Notes: generated by a model from the sequence alone, not told the origin. 20,724 bases of DNA from Nitrospira sp. UBA6493 (GCA_002435325.1 DJMJ01000008.1:1-20724), one strand, 5' to 3'. Shown: positions 6,690 through 15,623, counted from the first letter of the stretch. Made by a program: numbers and translations.

Positions 6690-7633
6690 CCCCGCTCATG
6701 TTCGCACGTATTCACATGCCCTTTTTCCCTATCTTGGCCATGGCCCTCTGCGGCCTTCTTTCTCTTGAGTCCACGACAGAGGCCTCTTCGGCATCCCCTA
6801 TTAACGTCGTCGTCACAATTCCGGTTCTCAAGGATCTCACGGAACAGATCGGCGGTCGCCAGGTGCGCGTCACTTCGCTCCTGAGCGGATATGAAAACGA
6901 ACATACCTACTCGCCAAAGCCCAGCGATCTGGTAGCAGTTAGAAAAGCGACGGTTCTATTCGAAGTCGGCCTCGGTCTCGAAGTGTGGGTCTCGTCGCTG
7001 GTGAAAAATGCGGGTAGTCCGTCGCTGATGGTCGTCACCACATCGACAGGCATTCCCTTAATCCAAGACTCCCCAGAGCCCAACAGCTCGGCATCCGATC
7101 ACCACCATCACGAGGGAGAGAGCAACCCGCACGTCTGGATGGATCCGGAGAGCGTCTTGACCATGCTCCACCACATCACCGAGTCACTAAGCAAGCTCGA
7201 CCCAGCGCACGCCGCGGAGTTCCGCCAGAACCACACGGCCTATGCTCTGAAATTAGAGGCACTGCGGAAAGATCTGTCGGATCGCGTCAATCGATTGTCT
7301 GACCGCCGCTTCGTCGCACACCATCCAGCCTGGCCCTATCTGGCCAAACGGTTCGGCTTTGACATTGTCGCCACGATTCAAACCCAATCTGGCACGGAGC
7401 CTTCGGCGTTGCAACTGCAATCATTGATCTCGAAAATCAGACGTGATCATATCAAAGTCATCGCGTCGGAAATTCAGCTCAGCCAGAGAATTCCGGGTCT
7501 TTTGGCCAAAGAAACAACCGCGCGTGTCGTCATTTTGACCACCCTCCCGGGGGGCCTTCCCGGTACCGAGACCTACCTCGACATGCTCCGCTATAATGTG
7601 CTCCAATTAGTCTACGCGCTCGAGTCGGCCTAA
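6680..7633 (+). CDS. znuA: Metal ABC transporter substrate-binding protein (ZnuA-like, cluster A-I)
   Basis: A 317-residue periplasmic protein that should capture Zn2+ (or Mn2+) and hand it to the permease at 8492. Family landmarks: VVVTIPVLKDLTEQIGG at the mature N-terminus, first metal His75 in ENEHTYSPKPSD, a His-rich loop DHHHHEGE (residues 140-147), second His151 in NPHVWMDPE, and third His in FVAHHPAWPYLAKRFG. A His in the third position suits zinc rather than manganese. The usual late Asp of the LDPLG strand is replaced (VVILTTLPGG), so the metal site appears to be a three-His type. A signal sequence spans about residues 10-35. The start is uncertain: ATG at 6680 or 6698, neither with a clear ribosome-binding site. 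It heads a three-gene operon. Metal specificity is inferred, not shown. Confidence 0.88.
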   Translation: MLPSPLMFARIHMPFFPILAMALCGLLSLESTTEASSASPINVVVTIPVLKDLTEQIGGRQVRVTSLLSGYENEHTYSPKPSDLVAVRKATVLFEVGLGLEVWVSSLVKNAGSPSLMVVTTSTGIPLIQDSPEPNSSASDHHHHEGESNPHVWMDPESVLTMLHHITESLSKLDPAHAAEFRQNHTAYALKLEALRKDLSDRVNRLSDRRFVAHHPAWPYLAKRFGFDIVATIQTQSGTEPSALQLQSLISKIRRDHIKVIASEIQLSQRIPGLLAKETTARVVILTTLPGGLPGTETYLDMLRYNVLQLVYALESA

Positions 7634-7686
7634 ACGCCTATTCTCATCACGCTGACTCCTCAGCGCCGGAAGGAGCCCGGTTCCTC

Positions 7687-8478
7687 GTGTCGATTCAGAA
7701 AGAGCCCATCATCCAATTCGACCATGCCTCCTTTGGTTTTCCCGGCGTCCTGGCGTTACAGGATATCTCCCTCACCATTTCTGCCGGTGAATTCGTCGGT
7801 GTCATTGGCCCCAATGGATCGGGGAAAACCACCCTTTGTCGCGCCATGCTCGGCTTGATGGCGCCCCTAGAAGGGCATTTGCGGATTTTGGATTGCGCCT
7901 GCGGCGAACTACGCTGCCACCATCGCGCCCAGATCGGCTATCTACCGCAGAAAGGCGTCGTGGATCGGAACTTCCCCGTAACTGTCTTAGAAACCGTCAT
8001 GATGGGCCGGTATGGGGCACTCGGTCTGTTCAAGCGAGCTGGCCGGCAAGATCAGCGGATCGCTCTCGAAGCGCTGACGCACGTCGGCATGGAGAACCAT
8101 CAAGACACAGCACTGGGCCATTTGTCGGGCGGCCAACAGCAGCGGGTGTTTATCGCCAGGGCCTTGGCCCAGCAGCCAAAAGTCCTGCTCCTCGACGAAC
8201 CCACCACTGGACTCGACATCACGACCCAGCACAATGTCATTGAGCTAGTCGCGCAACTACATAAAGAACTGGGCCTGACAGTGCTCTTGATCACCCACGA
8301 TATCAATATGATCCGCTCACGAGTCGATCGCCTGGTTCTGCTCAAAACCAGACTCTTTGCTTCAGGCCCTCCAGCCGAGGTCCTGAAGCCAGAAATCCTT
8401 CGCCAGGTCTATGGCAAAGAGCTGGTCATCACCGAGAAAGACCTCGTGATCGTCGAAGATTATCACCACCATCACTAA
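7687..8478 (+). CDS. znuC: Metal ABC transporter ATP-binding protein (ZnuC-like)
   Basis: A 263-residue ATPase. It starts with GTG at 7687, preceded by GGAAGGAG (7668-7675). The motifs are intact and in order: Walker A GPNGSGKTT (41-49), Q-loop GYLPQK, signature LSGGQQQR (146-153), Walker B VLLLDEP (166-172, with Glu171 as catalytic base), and switch His204 in LLITHD. It powers uptake through the permease encoded 13 bases downstream. The segment DRNFPVTVLETVMMGRYG after the Q-loop is typical of the Mn/Zn chelate uptake group. The protein ends in YHHHH, a natural four-His tail. This echoes the His-rich loop of the binding protein and could buffer or sense metal, although that is speculation. 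It lies 53 bases after the binding-protein stop. Confidence 0.92.
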   Translation: MSIQKEPIIQFDHASFGFPGVLALQDISLTISAGEFVGVIGPNGSGKTTLCRAMLGLMAPLEGHLRILDCACGELRCHHRAQIGYLPQKGVVDRNFPVTVLETVMMGRYGALGLFKRAGRQDQRIALEALTHVGMENHQDTALGHLSGGQQQRVFIARALAQQPKVLLLDEPTTGLDITTQHNVIELVAQLHKELGLTVLLITHDINMIRSRVDRLVLLKTRLFASGPPAEVLKPEILRQVYGKELVITEKDLVIVEDYHHHH

Positions 8479-8491
8479 CGGTTGACGACTG

Positions 8492-9337
8492 ATGCTTGAA
8501 CTTTTGGCCTACGACTTCATGCAACGTTCCCTCCTCGCCGCGGCGATGGTGGGAGGGCTCTGCTCTGTGATCGGCGTATTCGTCGTCTTACGAGGGCTAG
8601 CATTTGTCGGGGCCGGCACATCGCATGCGGCCTTTGCCGGTGTAGCCTTGGGCTATCTTATGGGCTGGCCGCCGCTGCTTTTAGCGATTGTGTTTGGACT
8701 CGCCACCGTCTGGATCACCGGCTGGGTCGAAGAAAAAGGCCGGATGAAGCTCGATGTCTCGATCGGCATTCTCTACACCACGACCATGGCGCTCGCGATA
8801 CTCTTTCTCGGTCTGATGAAAACCTACAATGCAGAAGTCTATGGCTACCTCTTCGGGAGTGTCCTCTCCGTCACCAGCGAAGAACTGCGGGTGATTGGCG
8901 GGCTGAGCATCCTGGTACTAGGCCTGATTCTGCTCTTTTCGAAAGAACTTTATTTCATCGCCTTCGATCAGGAAATGGCCGAGGCCTCCGGCGTCCCGGC
9001 ACGGCGCATCTTCTTCTTGCTCCTCACCCTCGTGGCCCTCACCGTCGTGGTCTCGCTCAAAACCGTGGGCGCCATACTGGTATTCGCCATGATTCTGATT
9101 CCGGCTTCAACCGCCTACCAGCTCACCCATAGCCTCACGACCCTCACCTGGTACTCCGTCATCATCGGCGTCTCCACCGCCGTGGCCGGAGTTTTGATCT
9201 CGGCGACCTGGGATATTCCATCCGGACCGGCCATTGTCCTCCTCGCCACGACAATCTTTTTTCTGGCCGTTCTGTTTTCCCCGAAGCACCAGCCTCGTGT
9301 GGCGGCAACCCCATGTCTGGAAACCCATCGTCATTAA
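8492..9337 (+). CDS. znuB: Metal ABC transporter permease (ZnuB-like, ABC-3 family)
   Basis: A 281-residue inner-membrane protein, the usual length of the family. About eight hydrophobic segments can be traced, from SLLAAAMVGGLCSVIGVFVVLRGLAF to a last helix AIVLLATTIFFLAVLF. Family marks include 'LRGLAFVGAGTSHAAFAGVALGYL' in the first cytoplasmic coupling region and 'DVSIGILYTTTMALAILFL'. The loop 'FDQEMAEASGVPARR' followed by 'VVSLKTVGAILVFAMILIPASTAYQL' is the ATPase-contacting segment typical of ABC-3 permeases. It completes the operon with the binding protein and ATPase. No further gene follows in the same direction until 9562, after a 224-base AT-rich gap. Confidence 0.92.
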   Translation: MLELLAYDFMQRSLLAAAMVGGLCSVIGVFVVLRGLAFVGAGTSHAAFAGVALGYLMGWPPLLLAIVFGLATVWITGWVEEKGRMKLDVSIGILYTTTMALAILFLGLMKTYNAEVYGYLFGSVLSVTSEELRVIGGLSILVLGLILLFSKELYFIAFDQEMAEASGVPARRIFFLLLTLVALTVVVSLKTVGAILVFAMILIPASTAYQLTHSLTTLTWYSVIIGVSTAVAGVLISATWDIPSGPAIVLLATTIFFLAVLFSPKHQPRVAATPCLETHRH

Positions 9338-9561
9338 GAAATCTTTGTATTCGCTGAGCAATGGATCCACACTGTAGGCATCCCACTACATGATATGTGT
9401 TGTTATTGAATCACCTCTTCGGGTGGCAAATCCTTTCAACGATAATTTCATCTGGTAAATCTATGCTTTATGATCTTCTTCTTCATGAATAATTCGGTAT
9501 AAATCTTGCCCCCTATCCTTTATTATTATCGTAATATGCAATATCACCGTGGAGGAACTAC
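9338..9561 (+). promoter_or_regulatory. AT-rich leader region before the outer-membrane barrel gene
   Basis: The gap is clearly more AT-rich than its neighbours. A -10-like TATAAA (9498-9503) has no convincing -35 partner, and a second AT-rich element, TAATAT (9532-9537), lies near the gene. A weak stem, TGTAG (9373-9377) with CTACA (9386-9390), may end the znu transcript. GGAGGAA shortly before 9562 is the ribosome-binding site of the barrel gene. Confidence 0.35.
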
Positions 9562-10203
9562 ATGCAGAAGAGATTACGGGAATGGGTATTCACTAGCCTG
9601 GCGGTGGCCTTTCTCGCCATTGCTCTGGCGCCGACTGGCACAGCGCTGGCCGAGGATGCAAAGCAAGATTTCGGTGGGATCGAGCCTGGAAAGTGGGTTC
9701 TGGGTATGAGGGCAGGATTTGCGCCGCTCACCCAAGAGCTCCACGGAGGTTATTCAACCGACGTCGGATCACTGGTCAACTTTCAGGCCATGTACAGCCT
9801 CAACAAATGGCTGCTGGCCGGAATGATAGTGGAGTGGGAACGTCATGCGGTCGATCAGGAACGGCCGCTGCGAGATTTGGGCCATCAGGACACCGTGTCG
9901 GTATTGCCAACCCTTGAACTTCGTCCCACCAACTTTGGTCCGGTCAGCCCCTACGTCAACATGAGCTTCGGCGTGAACGTAAATAGTTTTGGAGAAAATA
10001 CCAGCACCAGGATCAGCCCTAGCAACACGTTTGCCTGGCGATTAGGGTGGGGCGCCGACTACATGCTGACGAAGCAGTTCGCCCTCAACACGGAAATGGC
10101 TTACAAGAGGAACGACGGGCATGTGACTTTGGGTAGCACGAGAAACGATGATTGGAACGCCTCCTCCTTCGGGTTTCTGTTCGGCGTGAAGCTGTTTTTC
10201 TAG
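9562..10203 (+). CDS. Outer-membrane beta-barrel protein (small porin-like, hypothetical)
   Basis: A 213-residue protein. GGAGGAA lies about 5 nt before the ATG. A signal peptide with cleavage near ALA-E (residues 30/31) precedes a mature part of about 183 residues. Its strands alternate polar and hydrophobic residues and end in aromatic girdle residues: GKWVLGMRAGFAPL, SLVNFQAMYSLNKWLLAGMIVEWE, VSVLPTLELRP, SPYVNMSFGVNVNSFG, TFAWRLGWGADYML, ALNTEMAYKRN. The last strand is SFGFLFGVKLFF with a C-terminal Phe, the usual recognition end for the BAM complex. Size and pattern suit an eight-stranded barrel of the OmpW/OmpA-TM type (Pfam 'outer membrane protein beta-barrel domain'). The ligand is unknown. 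A strong intrinsic terminator follows, so it is monocistronic. Confidence 0.85.
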   Translation: MQKRLREWVFTSLAVAFLAIALAPTGTALAEDAKQDFGGIEPGKWVLGMRAGFAPLTQELHGGYSTDVGSLVNFQAMYSLNKWLLAGMIVEWERHAVDQERPLRDLGHQDTVSVLPTLELRPTNFGPVSPYVNMSFGVNVNSFGENTSTRISPSNTFAWRLGWGADYMLTKQFALNTEMAYKRNDGHVTLGSTRNDDWNASSFGFLFGVKLFF

Positions 10204-10226
10204 ATTGCATTCATGGGCTCTTCTTG

Positions 10227-10272
10227 AAAAGGCAGAGTATCTGGTCATTCCAGATATCCTGCCTTTTCTTTT
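10227..10272 (+). terminator. Intrinsic terminator after the beta-barrel gene
   Basis: AAAAGGCAG (10227-10235) pairs with CTGCCTTTT (10259-10267), and the inner ATCTGG/CCAGAT also pairs, giving a long stem with a TCATT loop. The stem is followed by CTTTT. The A-rich 5' arm also lets it act on the minus strand. It is the clearest terminator in the window. Confidence 0.85.
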
Positions 10273-10369
10273 GAGTCGGTCGGTGGCGACGATGGGTACA
10301 CCGGGGTCGGCCACAGGTCTTTGAAAGAATTCGGCCATTTCCACGATGCGAAGAGCAGGGAGGCAAAGG

Positions 10370-10801
10370 CTATTCGAGGCGAGTATTTTTACTGCGGCTC
10401 CAGACCATCCCAGTCTGCTCTTGCGAGCTAAAACCAAGCCGCTCATAAAAGCTTGGCTGGCGTGTACAGAGCCACACGAGCTCGACTTTCTTAAGCCGAG
10501 GATGGCGCAGGATGCGCTGGACAAGCTCTGTGCCGATCCCTTGCTTCTGATAGGCCTGATCGACTATGACGTCCCAAATCGTCGCCCGATAAACGAAATC
10601 GGTCAACACACGGGCGAACCCGACAAGTTGGTCACCATCCCAGGCGCAAAGCGCAAGATCGGTATGGCGCAGCATCTCGCGCGCATCATCCAATGACCGC
10701 CCTTTCGCCCAAGGCGCCTGCTGAAAGAGTCTGAGCAACTGCTGGAGGTCGAGAGTCTTTTTATCTGAAAACGTAAGCGTAGTCTTGAGGGTGGGGGGCA
10801 T
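10370..10801 (-). CDS. GNAT-family N-acetyltransferase
   Basis: A 143-residue protein, the size of a single GNAT domain, expected to transfer an acetyl group from acetyl-CoA to an amine. It shows LALCAWDGDQLVGFARVL (beta-strand 2-3), then IWDVIVDQAYQKQGIGTELVQRIL with the acetyl-CoA pyrophosphate-binding loop QKQGIGTE (residues 85-92), and FYERLGF near the C-terminus, the typical final strand. The substrate cannot be predicted. The ATG at 10801 has only a distant GGGAGA, so the start is fairly but not fully secure. It is divergent from the zinc-ribbon gene at 10865, with 63 bases between them for both promoters. Its 3' end faces the beta-barrel gene across the terminator at 10227-10272. Confidence 0.9.
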   Translation of the reverse strand: MPPTLKTTLTFSDKKTLDLQQLLRLFQQAPWAKGRSLDDAREMLRHTDLALCAWDGDQLVGFARVLTDFVYRATIWDVIVDQAYQKQGIGTELVQRILRHPRLKKVELVWLCTRQPSFYERLGFSSQEQTGMVWSRSKNTRLE

Positions 10802-10864
10802 TGTGTACTAAAGTATCTCCCGCTGAATGTCCCGTTGATTGGATCGAAGTGTACGAGGAAACCG

Positions 10865-11044
10865 ATGTCAACGCAAGTACGTAGCTGCCCCAAATGCTTT
10901 CAGCTGATGTGGCTCAAGCCGGATCAGTATGAGGTCCTGGACGACGTCTTTGTCCGCGCCAAATGTCCTCATTGCTCATCGACCGTACGGTTCCGTCTGG
11001 TTTCGGAAGGAGCCAATGCGGCCGGCCCGAAAATGGGACACTAG
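10865..11044 (+). CDS. Small zinc-ribbon protein (hypothetical)
   Basis: A 59-residue protein. The frame extends upstream to 10835, but the ATG at 10865 is chosen because GAGGAAA lies just before it. Two CxxC knuckles, CPKC (Cys8, Cys11) and CPHC (Cys34, Cys37), are 22 residues apart, the spacing of a zinc ribbon. This architecture (MSTQVRSCPKC...RAKCPHC...VRFRL) resembles the small zinc-ribbon proteins that accompany larger enzymes or act as nucleic-acid or protein-binding adaptors. It stands alone here with a GNAT gene divergent from it, and nothing points to a partner. The last 10 residues or so look disordered. Function unknown; expected to be cytoplasmic. Confidence 0.75.
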   Translation: MSTQVRSCPKCFQLMWLKPDQYEVLDDVFVRAKCPHCSSTVRFRLVSEGANAAGPKMGH

Positions 11045-11136
11045 CCATTGCAGGAATGTGTCGCAAGGACCACGTTCCATTTCGGTCATCGGCTTCTCAA
11101 ATTCTTGCCCGTTACCCCTGACTCCTCACTGCCGCT

Positions 11137-11559
11137 TCACATTCCCCGCCCTGATCCATCTAATTCCGGCTTATTCCCCGGCATGATCTTGTGAAGAGCG
11201 GCTCGGTACTCTGCCAGCCGCTTTTCATCGATACGCCCCACTTCTATTTCCTGATCACGCTGCATCCGCTCGACATAATCGAGGACTGCTAACAATGGCT
11301 GTACAGAGCCGAGCAGCTTACCCACTTCAAAGGCCTCCAGGGACTCAATCAACGAGTCGTTTAATCCTTTGTAGGCTGTTCCGCTGCTCTGCTGCCGAAA
11401 TCGAGACACGATTTCCTCATATTCATCGATCGCCTCCGGCTTAGGCCTAACTCCTGTCGGCACTGCAGTCAGATGCACAATAGGCGGCAGCTTCGCCGCA
11501 TAGGTCTTGAGTTGAGCAGTTAATCCACCGATAGCGTCGAGGACATCTGACGTATGCAT
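11137..11559 (-). CDS. Hypothetical protein downstream of rluD
   Basis: A 140-residue, largely helical, charged protein without a signal peptide, membrane segment or metal motif. AGGA lies 6 nt before the ATG. Its middle 'IDEYEEIVSRFRQQSSGTAYKGLNDSLIESLEAFEVGKLLGSVQPLLAVLDYVERMQRDQEIE' suggests three or four helices, and the start 'MHTSDVLDAIGGLTAQLKTYAAKLPP' another. The last 12 residues (PGNKPELDGSGRGM) look flexible. It lies 31 bases after the rluD stop codon on the same strand, so the two are probably co-transcribed, but this gives no function. I do not recognise the family. Confidence 0.68.
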   Translation of the reverse strand: MHTSDVLDAIGGLTAQLKTYAAKLPPIVHLTAVPTGVRPKPEAIDEYEEIVSRFRQQSSGTAYKGLNDSLIESLEAFEVGKLLGSVQPLLAVLDYVERMQRDQEIEVGRIDEKRLAEYRAALHKIMPGNKPELDGSGRGM

Positions 11560-11590
11560 ACTATCGTCCTATTCGACTTCACCATGTGTG

Positions 11591-12556
11591 TCAAGCATTC
11601 TTCGCGGCTTTTTGAGGAATCAGTTTTTCTAGCGCCTGCATCACCTCGGCCATATCGGGAGGAAGCGGCCTCGTATATTCGTGCCTCTCTCCGCTCGCCG
11701 GATGTTGAAAGCCTAATGTCCTGGCATGCAGCATGACTCGTGGAATTTCGACTCCTTGAATCTCGCTGACTTTTCGACCTCCATATGTAGGATCTCCCAG
11801 GATAGGATGCCCCAGTGAGGTCAGATGCACACGAAGCTGATGAGTTCGTCCCGTTTTCGGATACAGCAATACATGGGCCGCCAACTTTCCGAACCGCCGG
11901 TCCACCTTATATTCAGTTATTGATTCTTTTGGATTCGTCGTGCGGGCTGAAAACTTCTTTCGCTCCTTGGTGTCTCGCCCGATCGCCAGTTCGATGAGGC
12001 CATGGCCCTTTTTAGGTACCCCCCAGATCAGGGCTTCATACACCCGTGTGATCGTGTGATGCTTGAATTGTGCCGCCAGATGACGATGCGCCTGGTCTTG
12101 CTTTGCAATCACCATGACTCCCGACGTCTGTTTATCAAGCCGATGTACCAATCCCGGGCGCTCTTTTCCTCCAATGGTGGATACCGTGCCGCCCGATGTC
12201 TGAAAGTGATGGAGCAGGGCATTGACCAATGTTCCGGACCAATTCCCCGGAGCGGGATGCACGACAATGCCGCAGGGTTTATTGAGGACCATGAGATGCT
12301 CATCTTCGTATAAGATCTCGAGCGGGATCGCCTCCCCCTTCAGCTCCAGAGGCTCGGCTTTGGGAATGTCAAAGGCGATGAGATCCCCGGGTTTGATTTT
12401 CTGGCTGGGCTTGGCCACTTGCCCGTTCATCTTGACCCGCCCCTGTTCGATTAGACGCTGAATGGCCGAACGCGATAGATTGGGCTCGCGGTTGACGAGA
12501 AAGACGTCGAGGCGCTTCGGCTGTTCCCCAGCCGTGATTACAAATTCGGTTTGCAT
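11591..12556 (-). CDS. rluD: RluA-family 23S rRNA pseudouridine synthase (RluD-like)
   Basis: A 321-residue protein, close to E. coli RluD (about 326). Residues about 12-70 are an S4 RNA-binding domain: KRLDVFLVNREPNLSRSAIQRLIEQGRVKMNGQVAKPSQKIKPGD. The catalytic domain has GLVHRLDKQTSGVMVIAK with the nucleophilic Asp141 in HRLD, plus VLNKPCGIVVHPAPG before it and TGRTHQLRVHLTSLGHPILGDPTYGG after it. The likely role is to isomerise uridines in helix 69 of 23S rRNA during ribosome assembly. RluC has the same layout, so the symbol is a best fit. The ATG at 12556 has no clear ribosome-binding site. A short stem, AGGAGA (12577-12582) with TCTCCT (12592-12597), sits just upstream. It is followed by a hypothetical gene in the same direction. 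Confidence 0.9.
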   Translation of the reverse strand: MQTEFVITAGEQPKRLDVFLVNREPNLSRSAIQRLIEQGRVKMNGQVAKPSQKIKPGDLIAFDIPKAEPLELKGEAIPLEILYEDEHLMVLNKPCGIVVHPAPGNWSGTLVNALLHHFQTSGGTVSTIGGKERPGLVHRLDKQTSGVMVIAKQDQAHRHLAAQFKHHTITRVYEALIWGVPKKGHGLIELAIGRDTKERKKFSARTTNPKESITEYKVDRRFGKLAAHVLLYPKTGRTHQLRVHLTSLGHPILGDPTYGGRKVSEIQGVEIPRVMLHARTLGFQHPASGERHEYTRPLPPDMAEVMQALEKLIPQKAAKNA

Positions 12557-12645
12557 GGGGAAAAGCTACTGGAGGAAGGAGAGAAAAGCAATCTCCTCAA
12601 CTGTATTGCTGGATTCCACTCCATTAATATTTTAAGGAGTACAGC

Positions 12646-13515
12646 CTAGCGGTGTCTTTTGAGTCGGGAGATCTCTGCTTCCTGTTCGGCTACTTTTCTC
12701 TTTAGCCGTCCGATTTCTTCTTGCAGTTGAAGAATCTCCTTGTGGTGATCGATTTCCGGTTTGAATTCTCCCTGGTTTGTTATAGCAGGGGCTAGAGCAA
12801 GCGATAGACCCTCTTCAGATGGTGAAGCCGTCGCGACTAGATTCGTGCGACTTAGTAGCTCAAGAAATCCCCGATGGTCGAGAATCAATTCGCTCGCAGA
12901 TGCCCGATGACCTCCGGCCCAATTGGACTGCCGGCGCAACACGTATCGTAACGATTCGAAAGACAATATCCCACCGATCCCTTTAACCGAATGGAACGGA
13001 TTCTTGCGGACCTCCGCAAGATCATCCGACTCCTTCGAAAGGATTGTATGGTGATTGGCCAGAACCATGTGCATTTGCGATTGGCTGATAAAAATCCCGC
13101 CAGATGTCAGGGCCAAGTCATCGCTTCTTGGCGTAGTAAGGTAGAAAGCCACCCATTCATTCGGCAATGCTCTTTCGAATGAATTTTTGATAGCCGGCCC
13201 CAGAAACGCAATTTCCTCTAAGGAAAACACCGGCCATGGAGGCTGAACACTATCCAAAAGGCCACCGCGATCTTCAATTAGCAGTCGGCTAAGAATGTCC
13301 GACAATTCGCCGACCGTCCAGTCGACTGGATGGTCATTGTGTACGGATGACTCGCCAGCAATTCCCAGTGAATCGAGCCTGACAAATCGAGTGGGTTCTT
13401 CCTGAACGATGCGGGTCGTCAGCGCGGGGCCGGCGCAGCCGACAGAGAAAAGGGTCGCCCCAAGTAAAAGTAAACTAACCGTGAGATGTGAATGACTCAG
13501 AGTAGCGCATTGCAT
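12646..13515 (-). CDS. Predicted lipoprotein with C-terminal coiled coil (hypothetical)
   Basis: A 289-residue protein. The N-terminus is a short polar segment, a hydrophobic core (LTVSLLLLGATLF), then SVGC with Cys27 as the likely lipidated residue; the lipobox is imperfect (Ser at -3, where Leu/Val/Ile is usual). The mature part has regular helices and strands, for example GGLLDSVQPPWPVFSLEEIAFLGPAIKNSFERALPNEWVAFYLTTP and LALTSGGIFISQSQMHMVLANHH, with no catalytic set I recognise. The last 35 residues or so (HHKEILQLQEEIGRLKRKVAEQEAEISRLKRHR) have a clear heptad pattern, so the protein probably dimerises or meets a partner through a C-terminal coiled coil. No ribosome-binding site is visible before ATG 13515. 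The next gene upstream in the same orientation is atpC, with a possible terminator between them. Confidence 0.75.
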   Translation of the reverse strand: MQCATLSHSHLTVSLLLLGATLFSVGCAGPALTTRIVQEEPTRFVRLDSLGIAGESSVHNDHPVDWTVGELSDILSRLLIEDRGGLLDSVQPPWPVFSLEEIAFLGPAIKNSFERALPNEWVAFYLTTPRSDDLALTSGGIFISQSQMHMVLANHHTILSKESDDLAEVRKNPFHSVKGIGGILSFESLRYVLRRQSNWAGGHRASASELILDHRGFLELLSRTNLVATASPSEEGLSLALAPAITNQGEFKPEIDHHKEILQLQEEIGRLKRKVAEQEAEISRLKRHR

Positions 13516-13533
13516 GGGGGAAGTATCCGCCGG

Positions 13534-13550
13534 TAAAAACCGATACGGTT
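13534..13550 (-). terminator. Weak hairpin-plus-T-run after atpC, possible end of the atp operon
   Basis: On the minus strand AACCG-TAT-CGGTT is followed directly by further Ts (stem on the plus strand at 13538-13550, T run at 13535-13539). The five-base-pair stem is short, so some read-through into the lipoprotein gene is likely. Confidence 0.35.
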
Positions 13551-13606
13551 CGGCTTATGTGGAGGCACGCGACGACCGGGCATCGGAATGATGGGAACAG
13601 GGGAAA

Positions 13607-14029
13607 TTATGCGTGGCCGGTCTTGCGGGTGCGTTCAGCGATCTTCTTGCGAAGGCGGGCTTTTTCGAGGCTGATCTCCGCCTCCTTGACTTCTGACGGT
13701 AGGCCTCCGGCCTTGAGCCGTTGTTCTGCTTCAGCGACTTTGGCCGCAGCCCGTTCGACATCGATGTCTTCGGCCTTCTCCGCAACTTCGGCCATGATGG
13801 TCACTTTGCTCGGAGTCACCTCCGCATAGCCCCAGAGAATCGCCATATGGCTTGTTTGATCGCCAACGCGATACCGCAGCTCACCGATGCGCAGCGTCGA
13901 GAGGAAATGGCAATGGCCTGGCAACACGCCGAATTCGCCTTCCGAGCCGGGGGCAATCACTTCGTCCACCTGCTGGCTCAGCAGCTGCTTCTCGGGCGTC
14001 ACCACTTCTAATAGAATCTTTCCTGCCAT
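13607..14029 (-). CDS. atpC: ATP synthase F1 subunit epsilon
   Basis: A 140-residue subunit with both expected parts: an N-terminal beta-sandwich (MAGKILLEVVTPEKQLLSQQVDEVIAPGSEGEFGVLPGHCHFLSTL) and a C-terminal helical hairpin (DIDVERAAAKVAEAEQRLKAGG...EAEISLEKARLRKKIAERTRK). The full-length hairpin implies it could act as the ATPase brake seen in other bacteria. GAGGAAGAG precedes the ATG. It is the last gene of atpHAGDC. It is separated from atpD by 125 bases, unusually long within this operon and almost filled by a large inverted repeat. Epsilon binds gamma in the rotor stalk on the cytoplasmic face of the membrane. Confidence 0.95.
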   Translation of the reverse strand: MAGKILLEVVTPEKQLLSQQVDEVIAPGSEGEFGVLPGHCHFLSTLRIGELRYRVGDQTSHMAILWGYAEVTPSKVTIMAEVAEKAEDIDVERAAAKVAEAEQRLKAGGLPSEVKEAEISLEKARLRKKIAERTRKTGHA

Positions 14030-14056
14030 TGTCTCTTCCTCTTCTCACTCACTCAT

Positions 14057-14154
14057 GCGCAGTCGGCAGGACGCATCTCGATTGCGCGCATTGACCGAGC
14101 ACGGTCTTATCGTGCGCGGGCAGCGAGCAGGAGATGCGTCCTGCCGATTCGCGC
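14057..14154 (-). repeat. Large intercistronic foldback between atpD and atpC
   Basis: TCGGCAGGACGCATCTC (14063-14079) and GAGATGCGTCCTGCCGA (14131-14147) are perfect 17-base inverted repeats. Inside, CGCGCA pairs with TGCGCG and GACCG with CGGTC, closing on an AGCA loop. Outside, GCGC (14057-14060) can pair with GCGC (14151-14154), which abuts the atpD stop codon. The transcript can fold into one extended hairpin of about 98 nt. It could be an mRNA-stabilising or expression-tuning structure, or a mobile palindromic (REP/MITE-like) insertion. Confidence 0.85.
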
Positions 14155-15597
<1,443 letters not shown>

Positions 15598-15623
15598 CTT
15601 TTACCCCTTTGCTCAAATGCTCA

